A stretch of 64,000 bases of DNA from Lathyrus oleraceus (GCF_024323335.1 NC_066585.1:180376294-180440293), one strand, 5' to 3'. Shown: positions 47,048 to 59,117, counted from the first letter of the stretch. Translations and numbers: made by a program. Notes: generated from the sequence alone by a model not told the origin.

Positions 47048-47377
47048 AGTGAACAAAAACAACTGTTATTGCTGTTGCTATTGTTATTATGTCTTGCACT
47101 TTTAAAATTCTTATGCGCATTTTTTTGGATCTTTTTGCAGATGCAGGTTTTAATGCTTCCCTCTGATACCTAGTGGGATTCCGGCTAGGTGTACATTACT
47201 CGGAACAAGGTAATTTTCAATATCCCAAAGGATAGAAGCCGAGCCATCTAAAGAGCTACGGTGTTGTTGGCTTGAAAAAACACTGAATTATGCTTGCATT
47301 TGATTCAGTAATATTTTGTCCCTTCTACTCCAAGGGATCCCCGGACATTGTCGGTGTAAATCTGCTATTTGAGTTAG

Positions 47378-47445
47378 CCATCAGTGTACTAGAAAACCAG
47401 AACTTCCTTACGTATAATAGATAAGGAAGTAGCAATAACTGATGG
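47378..47445. repeat. Nested inverted repeat in element C left LTR
   Basis: Outer arms CCATCAGT (47378-47385) / ACTGATGG (47438-47445) enclose inner arms ACTTCCTTA (47402-47410) / TAAGGAAGT (47422-47430). All are perfect. It lies between gene fragments; function unknown. It is repeated at 59118-59185. Confidence 0.75.
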
Positions 47446-47537
47446 AGAATCAAATACGACGTCCGATACGCATATGGATCCGTGATTGAGGTGTCGTCCT
47501 GGTGTTATTTTGTACCGTGGTAAATCATTGGACTTAC

Positions 47538-47693
47538 CGGTTTTGTTGTTGCATTTGCAGGAAAACGGAATCTTAATGACTTGGACGGTAACGCGGGCGG
47601 TTGATGCTTCAGCGATGAGTAATGGCGGCTACAGTTTGGATTTGTGAAAAATGAAGCAGGTATGAGTGACAGAAGCAGGAGGTAAAGGATCAT
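47538..47693 (-). pseudogene. Unidentified exon-like fragment ending at a splice donor (left LTR)
   Basis: Minus-strand ATG at 47693 opens a 52-codon frame, Leu- then Ser/Arg-rich, without acidic residues, up to a GTAAGT donor at 47537-47532. Composition (many Ser, Arg, Leu and Pro, no acid) is like an organelle-targeting N-terminus, but I do not recognise the gene. It could equally be chance, since the plus strand here also has an acceptor-like TTTGTTGTTGCATTTGCAG ending at 47560. Confidence 0.35.
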
Positions 47694-47750
47694 TAGTCAA
47701 ATGATCAGCTTGAATAAACCTGGGGCACTTCCCCTGAAGTCTTCTCGGTT

Positions 47751-48030
47751 TCAACATTCCAAGTAGTAATAAAGTTGGCTTTCTTCATGCATCACCATCT
47801 TCCGGCCTGAACTGACGCCACTTCCATCTTGGTCATCAAAATGCTCTGACGCATTCATTAGATCTTGGGAAACCATTCCATTTTGCACATTCAAGAGCAA
47901 CGTCACTTCCATTTTCTTCACTGTATTTAACATCCATCGAGGTTGAGTTTTGCATTGTATCCTGAAGTCCATTATTCTGAGCAACAGAATCTACAAAAAC
48001 ACCGATATCCAGGGGTTTTAAGTATTCCAT
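47751..48030 (-). pseudogene. Unidentified coding-like fragment in two frames (left LTR)
   Basis: Two overlapping minus-strand frames (48030-47836 and 47984-47751) are hydrophilic and acidic: MEYLKPLDIGVFVDSVAQNN in one, ASEHFDDQDGSGVSSGRK in the other. The switch suggests one captured exon with a frameshift. I do not recognise the source gene. Confidence 0.35.
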
Positions 48031-48832
48031 GATTCTTCATTAATATTCTCCAAAGGTCTTCCAAGAACTCTAATGCAAAGGTGGACTAGACTTTGAGGCT
48101 TTTTCTTCTTAGATAGAAATCCGGGAAATTGAGGATGGTTGATTACGGCAATGGAGGACTTGGATTTGGAATTAGATTGGAATAGGGATTAGATGTGAAT
48201 TATGGTTATATCTCGGTTGTGATTTTTTCTTTTTTCTTTCTGATGAAATTCGGGAATTGGTTGTAATGTAGAAGTTAACGGTAGGATATGGATGTGATGC
48301 ATTGTTATTGCCCGAATGTTAAATGAAAACGTATGTATGAAAATGAGTTTGGAAATGCTTGAAAGTTGAATGTTATTGAATGTTATTGAATGTTATGAAA
48401 TGAGTATGTACTATTTTGATTTGGGATGCATTATGGATACAAAATGGATTTTGGATTTTGGATTTTGATTATAAAAATGGATGTGGATTTTTAGGAATAA
48501 TCCAATATTAGTTTGAATGTCAATTTAATTACTAATAACAAATCAGCAAAAAAAACCAAATTAAAAACAAATTAATCTATAATTCATTTAAAATTACTTG
48601 GATATCAACTCTAACGTTCATTTGGAAATAAAAATCGATTAGAGTTTTAATCATTAGTAAAAATAAACAATTAAGATTAAATTGACAATTGGAATTAAAC
48701 TTAATTTGAAATCGAATTAAAAATAAAGAAGAGTCAAGATATTAAAATCCATTTTATACTGATGAATGTATGCAAATGCAAAAATAAAAGAAAAAAATGG
48801 AAAAATTTCAGGATCAAAATCGGGGTATGACA

Positions 48833-48850
48833 GTTGCCCCTATTTAAGTA
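48833..48850 (-). other. Element C polypurine tract
   Basis: Minus strand TACTTAAATAGGGGCAAC, identical to that of element B, immediately precedes the 3' LTR. Confidence 0.78.
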
Positions 48851-49224
48851 TCTTCAACTAGAGAATATGAAGCAGTACACTCTTCATATGATCATAGTGG
48901 AAGATGATTAAATACTAAGAAGACCCGGATTTTGATCCTGAATCCCCATGACATGATGTGATATGATATGATATGCCATGATATGCCATGATATGCATGG
49001 ATGCATGATTCTTTTTTTTAATTTCTTCCCTGCTAGGGATATGGTGGACCCTTGACAGGGGATGCTACTAGACATACCAATATGGGGAATACTGATGATC
49101 CAAAGGGAGACAGACAAATGGTAAGAAACAACTTGCTGGGGAAACAGTCCTGTTGGAGAATCAGGCACACACTGGGGAGTAATCAAAATGAGATTTGATT
49201 AATCGATACTTGGGATACAAGAGG
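48851..49224 (-). other. Element C: tail between PPT and minisatellite
   Basis: No gene. It contains ATGATATG/CCATGATATG short repeats at about 48950-49010 and is otherwise homologous to 11641-11990 of element B. Confidence 0.6.
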
Positions 49225-49830
49225 TTTCGGTAGTAAGTTCACACATGACTTACTAAACCCGAATAAAGGAAAAGATGCTACAACAGGTTCATACATGACC
49301 TGACAACGCTGGGGAATAATCAAGGAGAAAACTCTTCGGAACAGGTTCATGTATGACCTGACACCGGAATAAGGGGGTTCAACAACAGGTTCATACATGA
49401 CCTGAATGGTATTGAACAAACAGAGAAAAATCTTCAGAGCAGGTTCAAGTATGACCTGACACCGGAATAAAGCTCAATGACAGGTTCATACATGACCTGA
49501 ATGGGATTGAACAAAAAATCTTCAGAGCAGGTTCAAGTATGACCTGACACCGGAATAAAAAGGTTCAACAACAGGTTCAGACATGACCTGAATAGGATTG
49601 AACAAAGATCTTCAGAGCAGGTTCAAGTATGACCGGACCCCGGAATAAAAGGTTCAACAACAGGTTCATATATGACCTGAATAGGATTGAACAAAGAATC
49701 TTCAGAGCAGGTTCAAGTATGACCGGACCCCGGAATAAAAGCTCAATAACAGGTTCATACATGACCTGAATAGGATTGAACAAAGAATCTTCAGAGCAGG
49801 TTCAAGTATGACCTGACCCCGGAATAGCAA
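49225..49830 (-). repeat. Element C minisatellite with dyad core
   Basis: About 13 copies of CAGGTTCATACATGACCTG (the reverse of the element B core) lie roughly 40-55 bp apart, with alternating spacers. It has far fewer copies than in B, which explains most of the 2-kb difference in body length. Confidence 0.9.
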
Positions 49831-52005
49831 CAATTGGACTTTGACCGTAAGCAATGGACTACAACCAGCTTTTAACGGATTTTGCCAACAATAATTGGAC
49901 TTGAAAATGACTGCGAAAACCGGATGTTGGTTTAAGGGCACCAAATACAAACTGGAATCAAAGGTCAAAGGATCATAGGATCGACAACAAGACCTGGATC
50001 AATGCAAAATGAGCACGAAGTACATTTCGGCTATGCATGATTTGAAATTCCTTTTATGCATGATATATGAATGATCATGGTTATGAGAATGCTGACACTG
50101 GGCAGACTGGGAGTTTGTAAAGGCTTTTTATGGAAGCTCATGATTCCTCAACACCGAGAACTCAACCAAATACTTTATGATAGATGTTGTCAAAGGAGCA
50201 TTCTATCAAGCTTGATGGCCACACCTTAGCCAATGGGATCCTTTTGGAGGATTAATGAATCGTGCTAGCATAATTTTCGGGCACTCGTCTTAAACTCAAT
50301 AGTTGTTGACGTATGACAGAATTTGTTTGAGCAGTTCGAAAGCACGAAGAAAGAGGTTCTGCCCCTCTGTGGCTCATCTTGCCCCAGTTTGTTGGGACTT
50401 TGGAGATGTTCACTTTGAAAGTGAGTTTGGAAACAACTTGCCATGAAACTACCTCGAGATGGCTTGCCCCAAGCGTTTGTAACTTGCAGCAGTCCGAACT
50501 TGACTAACCAAATGCTGGAATGGCAGACTCTTGGTTGATTGTCCTTTGGATAGCTGGACTCATTGAGCTCTGAGGTGGCTTGCCCCGGTCTGATTCTTGA
50601 AGCAGATTACTCTTGGCTAGATGACCCTTAGGGTGATTAGCTCGAATTAACTGATGCTCAAAGTGATTTGCCCCTGAATAGACTTCTTTCACTCCATCAA
50701 GTTCCTCAACTGTATATTGTTGGAATTTCTTGATGCTAAGCGTTGACTTGCAAATAAGATTGTTCATTCAAAAATGGTAATTTTAATTCAATGCTTATGC
50801 AAAAATTTGAAATCAAAATTTATTGATATGAACGGGGGAAATACAGTGAATGAGTCGTTGATAAGAACACAATGGTGATCAAGTCATTCACAGTATGCAA
50901 GTTGGTGCCATCAAATGATTAACAAAAACGCTTGGAGTCAAGTTAACACAACCTTGTTATAGTATGCTTTCAAAATAAACCATGTCTCAATTAGGTCTTT
51001 TAAGGGTTGTAACGTGGTCTGGTTCGCGGTTTCTTGAAACAAAAGGATATAAGGCTCAAAATTTGTTTTTTTACCCACCCCTTCTCCTTGATGATCTCCA
51101 GTTCCTACGTTCAGTTAATTCGATACACGTATTCGACTTCCAAGAGGGTTCGAAGGTGTGATGAGGATTCAAGACGAATTTTCTTGAAATGGCAGTCATC
51201 TTATTTTGTTTTTGCTGAGGATTTTGGTGACCTCTTTTGATTGATTTTCTTTATCCCTAATTTTGCCTGGACCGCTTCTCTGAAGCTTTTGGTCCATCGG
51301 GATGCCCTAACTTTTGCCTAAGTCATTTCGTGGTATTTGATTTAGCGGGCTTTTTTTTAATTTTTAAAGGTGTTGACTGCCACATTATTGGTGGATGAGG
51401 ATCAACCGACACTAATTTTAGCTTTTCTCAACTTCTTCGACACTTCAACATGTGCGCGAAGGATAACATGTGGTTGAACCTAATTGGAGGGTGTACATAT
51501 GGACGATTTTTTTTTGAAAGATCGGATGCACGATCAAACTATCTGAACATAACTACCCTGCCCCAGGTTAAGATTAAGGGTTTTAGATCCGAAATAAACA
51601 CCAACTTCTAGGCTCAAAGTGGTCGTCTAGGGATTAACATCCTTATCACTCCAGTGTTTGGGGATTTGAAACAATGCCTTACATCATCGACAAGGTTTTA
51701 CTCAAAAGCATACCACAACAATTTCAGGTGTTTCGTTTTCATCATCCTCCCTCCAATCTTTGTTAGCACAACGGTTTGATAAACAAAAGTGAATGAGAGG
51801 AGTATTTTGTTTTTGTTTTTTAACATAAATGAAAAACGAGTGAATACGAATGGATCAATTCAAAAGATGCATAAACCTTTCATTAATCTTACCAATTCAA
51901 AGAAAACAACAATGCTTAAAAGCAATTAACAGTCAACATGCAAGGAAACTACAAAAGAAATGCTGAAACAGCCAAATGATTGCCAGCTTTAGGGAATTGA
52001 TTTCT
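49831..52005 (-). other. Element C 3' untranslated region
   Basis: No supported ORF. It is homologous to 6861-8990 of element B in reverse, including the GGCAAAA-TTAG motifs near 51240-51320. Confidence 0.65.
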
Positions 52006-53007
52006 TCAAACTTGAAGATTGGGATCAACCAGCTTTTTGACATGATGATCTTCAAATTCTTTTCTTTCAATCTCATCGTCGAACGCAACCCTCTTGGATC
52101 CACTACTCACTTCTCCTTTTCTTTCATTGGTATAGGTCGTGACATTGGAAATCCAAGGCGGTATCTCAATGCTCTTACCAGGAAACAATGATAGCTCACT
52201 AGCCACATCCCTGACATCTTCCTTGTGGTACAAAACCTTGAGGGGTGTCAAGGGTCCTTTCCCTTTCTCATTACCTGGCTCAGAAATCAGAGCATATGTG
52301 CCTGAGCCTTCCTCCTTGAGTGTTGGTGACCTTATGTCAATTAATCCTTGCAGCTTGAGCTTAAAACTCATGCATTCCTCGATGGAGTGCCCCATTGTTC
52401 CAGTATGGTATTCACACTTGATCTTTGGGTGATCTTCTTCAAAAACTAAGCTCTTTTTGTTAACCAGTCCTCGTACCAAGGCTTTTAGCGCGAAGCAAGA
52501 ATCTAGGTCATGTCCTAATGCCCCTTTATGGAATTCACATGTTGCATTTGGATTGTACCATGGCAGGTATGGTGACACAGGCGTGAGAGCTCGAGGTGTC
52601 ACCAAAGCATTTTGGATCAGTTGCGGGTAGAGCTTGCTATATGGCACCGGAATCGAGTCATTGTGATCCTTGTTCCCCTTGTTCTGATTCTGATTTTTGT
52701 TTTGAACCTGGTTTTGGTGACTTTGAGGAGCAATAACCGGAGGATGTTGATGATGACGTCTTGAGGGAGGTCCATATACTGGTAAATGAGGAGTTGCCTC
52801 ATAGAATTTCCCTTGACTTGGGGTAACACCAGATGGATGCGGGGTAGTAGCTCTCTTTGTTGCAGCAATGTATATTGGGTGACCCTCTTTTCTCAACAAG
52901 ACTTGCAGGGTTTCCAAGATCCATCTTATTTGGCTCTTCAAAAGATTAAGTTCCTCCTTCATTGCTTCTTGGCCATTTCTTAGCTCTTCCATCATTTCCT
53001 GAGACAT
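52006..53007 (-). CDS. Element C mini-Gag: capsid-less Gag-like protein
   Basis: 333 codons from ATG 53007; upstream codons to 53055 lack an ATG. The architecture is the same as in element B: coiled-coil-like start (MSQEMMEELRNGQEAMKEEL), basic Gln/Asn-rich linker, CEFHKGALGHDLDSC and CEYHTGTMGHSIEEC knuckles, then an acidic to basic tail ending VDPNLQV. About 50 residues differ from B, with one 2-3 residue length change near the C-terminus, and no stop in either. Both knuckles are unchanged. Keeping such an ORF in two diverged, pol-less elements suggests selection; a structural RNA-binding role during packaging is my inference. Confidence 0.75.
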   Translation of the reverse strand: MSQEMMEELRNGQEAMKEELNLLKSQIRWILETLQVLLRKEGHPIYIAATKRATTPHPSGVTPSQGKFYEATPHLPVYGPPSRRHHQHPPVIAPQSHQNQVQNKNQNQNKGNKDHNDSIPVPYSKLYPQLIQNALVTPRALTPVSPYLPWYNPNATCEFHKGALGHDLDSCFALKALVRGLVNKKSLVFEEDHPKIKCEYHTGTMGHSIEECMSFKLKLQGLIDIRSPTLKEEGSGTYALISEPGNEKGKGPLTPLKVLYHKEDVRDVASELSLFPGKSIEIPPWISNVTTYTNERKGEVSSGSKRVAFDDEIERKEFEDHHVKKLVDPNLQV

Positions 53008-53840
53008 GGTTCTTTGTTCTAACGCGTGTTGAGAATCACTTTGCTTCACGGACAAAAGATGGATGAGTTTTTTTTGGTATTTTGTCTAGAGAATGACATG
53101 CATTATGATGCGATGCAAATGCAATGGAATGCGAATGAATGCAATGCAAGCCATGCACATTTGTTTTTTCTTTTCATACACGGGTTCAAAAGTCTGAGGT
53201 ACTGATGAATCTGATTGTTTTCCAAGAATAGGTTCTCACCGGGTATGATCTAGGTTTTTTGAAAAAGTTCCTAGAGTCATGGATCCATTAGACTGTTTGC
53301 TACCTGCGGAAACATACTTGCCGGGCATCAACTCCATCTAAAGAATCTACTCTAAGTGAGGTTCTCGCATCGATCCAACGAGAAATACATCTCGCAGACC
53401 CACACTACGCAACCATCTTTCCTAGTTGGGCAAAGAACTAAGGTTCTACAAATGGTTCTCAGAGTCATGGATCCCAAAGAAAATATCGAAGCTTACGGCA
53501 ACTTACTTGCCGAGCGACAACATCCTCTCAAGAATCTATTCTAAGTAAGGTTCTCGTACCGACCCAACGAGAAATACATCTCGCGGACCCGCACTACTCA
53601 ACCTCGTCCTATCTTATGTTTTTTTTCACTCTAGACTCGGGTGTAGAGTCTTTCCCACATGGTTCGCAATCAAATACCCAAGTACCAACAATCACAATAG
53701 AACCAATATACAACAGATATATCAATATAATAATAAAGATAAATAAAAGCAATAAATAAGGAAAAGCCACATAATTAAACAAACAAAGGCACACAAACGT
53801 CCTAACTAGGCTTGACTCTCTTAGGGATTGACTGATTACA
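53008..53840 (-). other. Element C 5' leader between PBS and mini-Gag
   Basis: No gene. It is homologous to 5040-5852 of element B, including the GAGAAATACATCTCGC repeats near 53385 and 53568. Confidence 0.7.
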
Positions 53841-53857
53841 CCCCAGCAGAGTCTCCA
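53841..53857 (-). other. Element C primer binding site, tRNA-Arg type with one mismatch
   Basis: Minus strand TGGAGACTCTGCTGGGG differs from the element B PBS by one base (C to A at position 4). Confidence 0.82.
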
Positions 53858-54724
53858 TCTGTCGCACCTCGAAAAAAAATGGGGATACGACTTCAAAGCA
53901 AAGCGCGATCGCACACTCGCAATGATGGACTGAACAGAGTCGCCACCGAACTTTATTTATTCCTAAAAAGGAAAGGGAAAATATCGATAAAACCCAAGAC
54001 AAAAGAAAGGATAAGATATGGTCATCGCAACCAGTATCAGGGTTCGGGAGTCGATTACGCAAGGGGAAGGTATTAGCACCCCTCACGTCCGTTGTACTCA
54101 ACGGGAACCATTAGGTCAGTTGTGTGCGTTAGTGTTAGTTGAAATATTAGGCTTTTCTAGTTATTAGGTGGGAAAGAAGGAATAAAAGAAAGGAAAATGT
54201 TTTTGGATTTTTTAACGAAGGACTAAACCTAAGTTTTTTATTAGTGGGCCTGACAAGATTTACAAATCCTGCTCCTACGTATCTCAACAGAGAAATCAAG
54301 GCTTACGTAGTTCTGGGTAGAAAAATGTTTGTTTGTTGGTCGATTTTTTAGCGAAAGCTATATTGTATTAATCGACGAAAACATTGTTTTACCCAAAACA
54401 GATGAGGAGTGGACGCATAACACACATCGAACGGATTTATAGATCTACATTCGGAAAAGCGTCACTTATCTCGACTCAACAATTATGGCCGAAACATTGT
54501 TTTGTATCACTTAAGACAAGATACCTTTCGTTTATGAAAAGGTTTTTTGATTAACCGCACAGCGGCGAGAAAAGAATTTGATTGGTTGGATGCATTTTGA
54601 GTGATGGCGAGAACTTGGATGAGCGAGATATACATCTCGAATCCTAGTCTCAGGAGTGCATGGTATACACCATGTTCCATTTCCATCTTTATTGAAAAAG
54701 TATTAAGGTAGGAATTAGGTATTT

Positions 54725-55390
54725 TGAAGTTTGAAAGACGAGTACTTGTGACCTACAAGCTCTTACAACTTGGGTCTAATACTCGGGACTACGTCTGGAC
54801 ATTCCACCCAGGCAGTCTGTTTCTTTCCAATATTGCTAAGAAAATGATTCGAATATTTATGAATGTTTTGGAGGGAAGACGAATATTTATGGCTTACAAG
54901 CTCTTACAGCTTGAGCCTAATATTCGGGATTACGACTGGATATTACATCCAGGCAATCTTTTTCTTCCAACTTTATTAAGAAGATGATTTGAGATATTTG
55001 CAGGTGTTTTGGAGAGAAGACAAATATTTATGGCTTACAAGCTCTTACAGCTTGAGCCTAACATTCGGGATTACGACTGGATATTACATCCAGGTAATCT
55101 TTTTCTTCCACGCTTTATTTAGAAGGTGATTTGAGGTACTTACGGATATTTTGGCGAGAAGACGAATATTTATGACTTGCAAGCTCTTACAGCTTGAGCC
55201 TAATATTCGGGATTACGACTGGACATTCCATCCAGGTAACCTTTTTCTTCACGTTTTAATAAAATGATTTTTATTAAAGAGAAGACGAATATTAACGGCT
55301 TGCAAGCTCTTACAGCTTGAGCCTAATATTCGGGATTACGACTGGACATTCCATCCAGGTAACCTTTTTCTTCACAATTTATTTAGAAAA
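54725..55390 (-). repeat. Hairpin unit array in element C right LTR
   Basis: Five units as in 42985-43650. Here the second unit keeps the CTGGA / TCCAG arms that are damaged on both sides in the left LTR. Confidence 0.85.
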
Positions 55391-56925
55391 TGATTTGAAT
55401 ATTAAATTAAAAACAATTAAAGTACCGAGGTTTGAAATTATTGAAAATTAAATTGATGTTGCTTTAAGAGCTCATTGTAAGAAGGCCCAAGAGTAAGCCA
55501 TGAGAGGTTGATGGCGATGCTTAAAAGCAATCGACTTACAAGGGTATGGAAATGGGCTCGACGTTGAATCGAGAATTAAGTGACACTTATCATTATTACT
55601 TTTTTATGTTTTTTTTTTATCAATGAAATTGGGATGATTTATCATGATCGGAGCATACTCCACACATAAAAATAAATGATTCACATAAATCCCAAAGAAA
55701 GAATAATCACATAGTAATTAAATGTGAGGATTAAGGAAAATATGAGAAAGTCACAAAAAGTGCTGAAAAACCAAAACAACATGCCCAAGTATCAAACCCC
55801 GGACCAAAGAGGCAAAGAGCTATCTCCATCTCCACCAGGCCACTAATGGTCATCTGTTATACTAATAGCAAAATAGACATATGGCCCAGAATAAACGAAA
55901 TAACAAAAACTAAAAAAAGTGAAATGGGCCGTAGGAGCTTGGGCTAAGACAAAATCAAGTGCCCAACAGTCCTTTAGACTGACCGGGTCCGGGTTGAAGG
56001 AAACCCACTTATTATTATAGTTAGAAACAAATTAACATTTTAAGGACAAGAAATTTTTAATAAAAATAAAACCATCTTATCTAAACAATTTCTTTTTCTT
56101 TTAGGCTTAAAGACAAATTAGTTAGAAATAGGATATTAAAACCCACCATGTGTCTGTTTTTTAGCAGTGAAAAAAAATATTAACTTTCAAAAACCTGTAA
56201 CGCTTAATTACCACTTATTCAACAATATCTCAACAATATCTCAACCTAATTTCCACAGAAAGAAAAGCAATATTAAAAAAGAAAAAACGAGAGAGACATT
56301 CTTCAATCCTCTACAGTAAGAAAAACAAATCCAAGTTAAGATTGATATACCGTGTTTCCAAATGATTTCCGGTGAAGAAGTAGCTACTGAAACCGAACGG
56401 CGTTTTGTACGTGGTGGTGTATTTTGAGGTCGTTTGGTGTTCAGTGGTACTGTAGACGGAGGGTAAACCGCGATGGTCGCCGACTGAAGGAAGACGAGAA
56501 CAGAGGATGTGCGGCGGCGTGCCGAAGGTTCGAAGGGAGTTTGTGAAGGACCGACGGTTTTTGTGTGTGGCGTTTTTGGGATTAGGTTTTTTTTGAAAGT
56601 TTTCGCCGCTCCCCCCTTCCTCTGAATCGCTCCCTCCTATTTATCTCACGGATTAGGGTTACAAATTGATGCTCAATGGTCCAATGGAGAAAGTCCCAGG
56701 ATTGCTTTTTGATGCTCAGAGATGATTGCCCTGTTTGATCATTGGACTCGGAAAGGTAATCTGATCATAACCTTTTTTCTTGAACTTTGTCTTGATCCCA
56801 TTTTGGGGAATTTCGGGAACTTACTGGCTTGGTAATTATTTTGTGTTTTTTTGGTTACTGCAGTGAAATGGTGAAAACCTGAGGAGCTCAATCACGGTTC
56901 TGTTGACGGTTCAAAGAGAAAAACG

Positions 56926-57289
56926 GGGTAATTCCTTCTTCAGAAATAAAGTTAGCATTGATATTTAGCAACTTAAATCCACGTTTCTGAACAACAGCTT
57001 CTGCCACCACTTTAGCTCCCGACCATGTGATCAAATTTATACTAAGATCAACTTCATTTAATTGGCCATGACCTTCTTCCAATGCCTTAGTGATTATAAC
57101 TGCACCTTCATCCTTCAATTCATTCTCAGATAAATTTAACTTGGTGAGGAACTGCTTTGAAGATATACGGGCAAGCCACAGAAACAGCAGCTTTTGCAGT
57201 AATGTCATTTCCTGCCATATCCAAAATTTCCAGTGACGGTGTAGATTCCTTCAGAGCATGCGACAACGAACAGAGAAGCAAGTCCATCG
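56926..57289 (-). pseudogene. Captured RanGAP fragment (right LTR)
   Basis: Second copy of 45186-45549 with the same frameshift and same extent. Its presence in both LTRs shows the fragment was already in U3 before this copy of element C inserted. Confidence 0.85.
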
Positions 57290-57439
57290 GTAAGACGGCA
57301 TGTCAATCATCAATGCGTCAATCATCAATGCATTTTTCTTAAACTTGTTCTGTTTTTCGCAGGTTCGGTGGTTTCGTGCAGAGTAGCTCATAGTCAAAAT
57401 TGTACGCTCACACCAAACTTCCTAACAACATCATCAACA

Positions 57440-57845
57440 ATGTCTTCCAAAGGCCCCCGGTATTTTTTCCGACATCGGAAGATTGTCCAGAGATATCCTT
57501 ACCAAAGATTACAACTCCGATCAACGGTTCGCAATATCCTCCTCCACCAATTCCGGCATCGATTTGCATTCAACGTCATTGAAGAGTAGAGGACTTTCCT
57601 CCGGTGATGTTGCTGCTCAAATTAACCACAAAAAGAAAATACTCTTCTTTTCAAAGTTGATACCGAATCAAGTGTGTTGACAACATTTACTCTCACAAAT
57701 TTTGTGTCTTCTGCGAAAGCCGTTGCTTCTATTTGATTACCTGATTACAAATCCGGAAAGATTGAGGTTCAATATCTTCATGATCATGCTGGTTTTACTA
57801 CTTCTGTTGTTTTAAATTGCAACCCTGCTATTTGATTTTTCTGCG
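57440..57845 (+). pseudogene. Captured VDAC fragment (right LTR)
   Basis: Second copy of 45700-46105, with the same frameshifts and a T-to-C difference near 57681. Confidence 0.85.
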
Positions 57846-58029
57846 TTGACTTGTGGAAGTGCAGGTTATGGTTTGGAACTGGAAATTTGCATCTGCTGTA
57901 GAAGATTTTGCACAAACACAGTCATATCAGTGGTGCTTTGTTTTGGATCTTCTGAATCATGTCCATCCACGATTTGAACAACGCTTCAACTGGAATTCTT
58001 TCAACAAATTTCAAAATTGGAACTTGGTA

Positions 58030-58348
58030 CCAATGATGCTCTGTTATCACAATATCTTTAGGATTTTGACCATGAACCAAACTGCTATACCGCGGCCCAG
58101 GACCCTCCTTACCGTATCCACATGAAGGCAATGCCGGCATCAATGGCCAATATTTTTCATCCTGAATTCCAAGAATGACAGCATCATGAGCAAGAAAAAG
58201 AGTCATATGACTAGTGAGATTAAACGGTGCAGTAAGCCAAAAACCAGGTGGCACATTCAACTGAGTACCACCCTTATCCCCAAACTTAGATATAACAGAA
58301 ACAGCTCTTTCAAAAGCCTGAGTATTAACCGTAACCCCATCGCCAATC
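58030..58348 (-). pseudogene. Captured polygalacturonase fragment (right LTR)
   Basis: Second copy of 46290-46608. The same VPPGFWLTAPFNLTSH block and junction with the chaperone fragment are present. Confidence 0.87.
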
Positions 58349-58787
58349 CAGTAGCAGTAGTTTGATGAAGCAACCGAAGCGGGTTCAAACCAGCAATAGT
58401 TGCAGCATCCGAAACAGCTCTTCTCTGAAAATCAGTGAAATAAACCGGAGTCCCAATGCAACAATCATTAACCGCCGCATTAAGAATCTTCTCAGCTATC
58501 TCTTTCATATTCGACAGCATCATAGCAAACACTTGCGTAGGCGTAAATGCCTTCACTTCCCCCAAGTACCTAGCCTGAATCAAAGGATATCCGTTTGGTC
58601 CTTCAGTGACAGTATAAGGCAGAGACTTAAGATCACGCTGCAAATCAGGATCCGAAAACTGTTTCCCAATAAGCCTCTTAATCTGTGAGATCGAATTCTT
58701 AGGGTTCATCATAGTTGAAGCAGCACCGGCAATACCAATAAACCGTTGCTTTTCACCAAAACAAACAATAGCAGGGGTTTTATTGTT
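58336..58787 (-). pseudogene. Captured HSP110-type fragment (right LTR)
   Basis: Second copy of 46596-47047. The translated part is identical to the left copy. Confidence 0.88.
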
Positions 58788-59117
58788 AGTGAACAAAAAC
58801 AACTGTTATTGCTGTTGCTATTGTTATTATGTCTTGCACTTTTAAAATTCTTATGCGCATTTTTTTGGATCTTTTTGCAGATGCAGGTTTTAATGCTTCC
58901 CTCTGATACCTAGTGGGATTCCGGCTAGGTGTACATTACTCGGAACAGGGTAATTTTCAATATCCCAAAGGATAGAAGCCGAGCCATCTAAAGAGCTACG
59001 GTGTTGTTGGCTTGAAAAAACACTGAATTATGCTTGCATTTGATTCAGTAATATTTTGTCCCTTCTACTCCAAGGGATCCCCGGACATTGTCGGTGTAAA
59101 TCTGCTATTTGAGTTAG

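Larger units (their letters stand above)
42120..48832 (-). repeat. Element C left LTR (3' LTR), 6.7 kb
   Basis: On the minus strand it starts TGTCATACCCCG (48832) and ends GTGCGACA (42120). U5 (42120 to about 43765) matches element B. A TATA-like GATAAATAG lies at 44897-44905. U3 runs about 44905-48832 and includes the captured fragments at 45186-48030. From about 48050 to 48832 the U3 is AT-rich with no gene. Confidence 0.93.

Noticed and set aside
45000..48100. A clear Helitron or Pack-MULE border around the captured genes
   Set aside because: I found no convincing 3' hairpin plus CTRR end nor long terminal inverted repeats; left as an open possibility.
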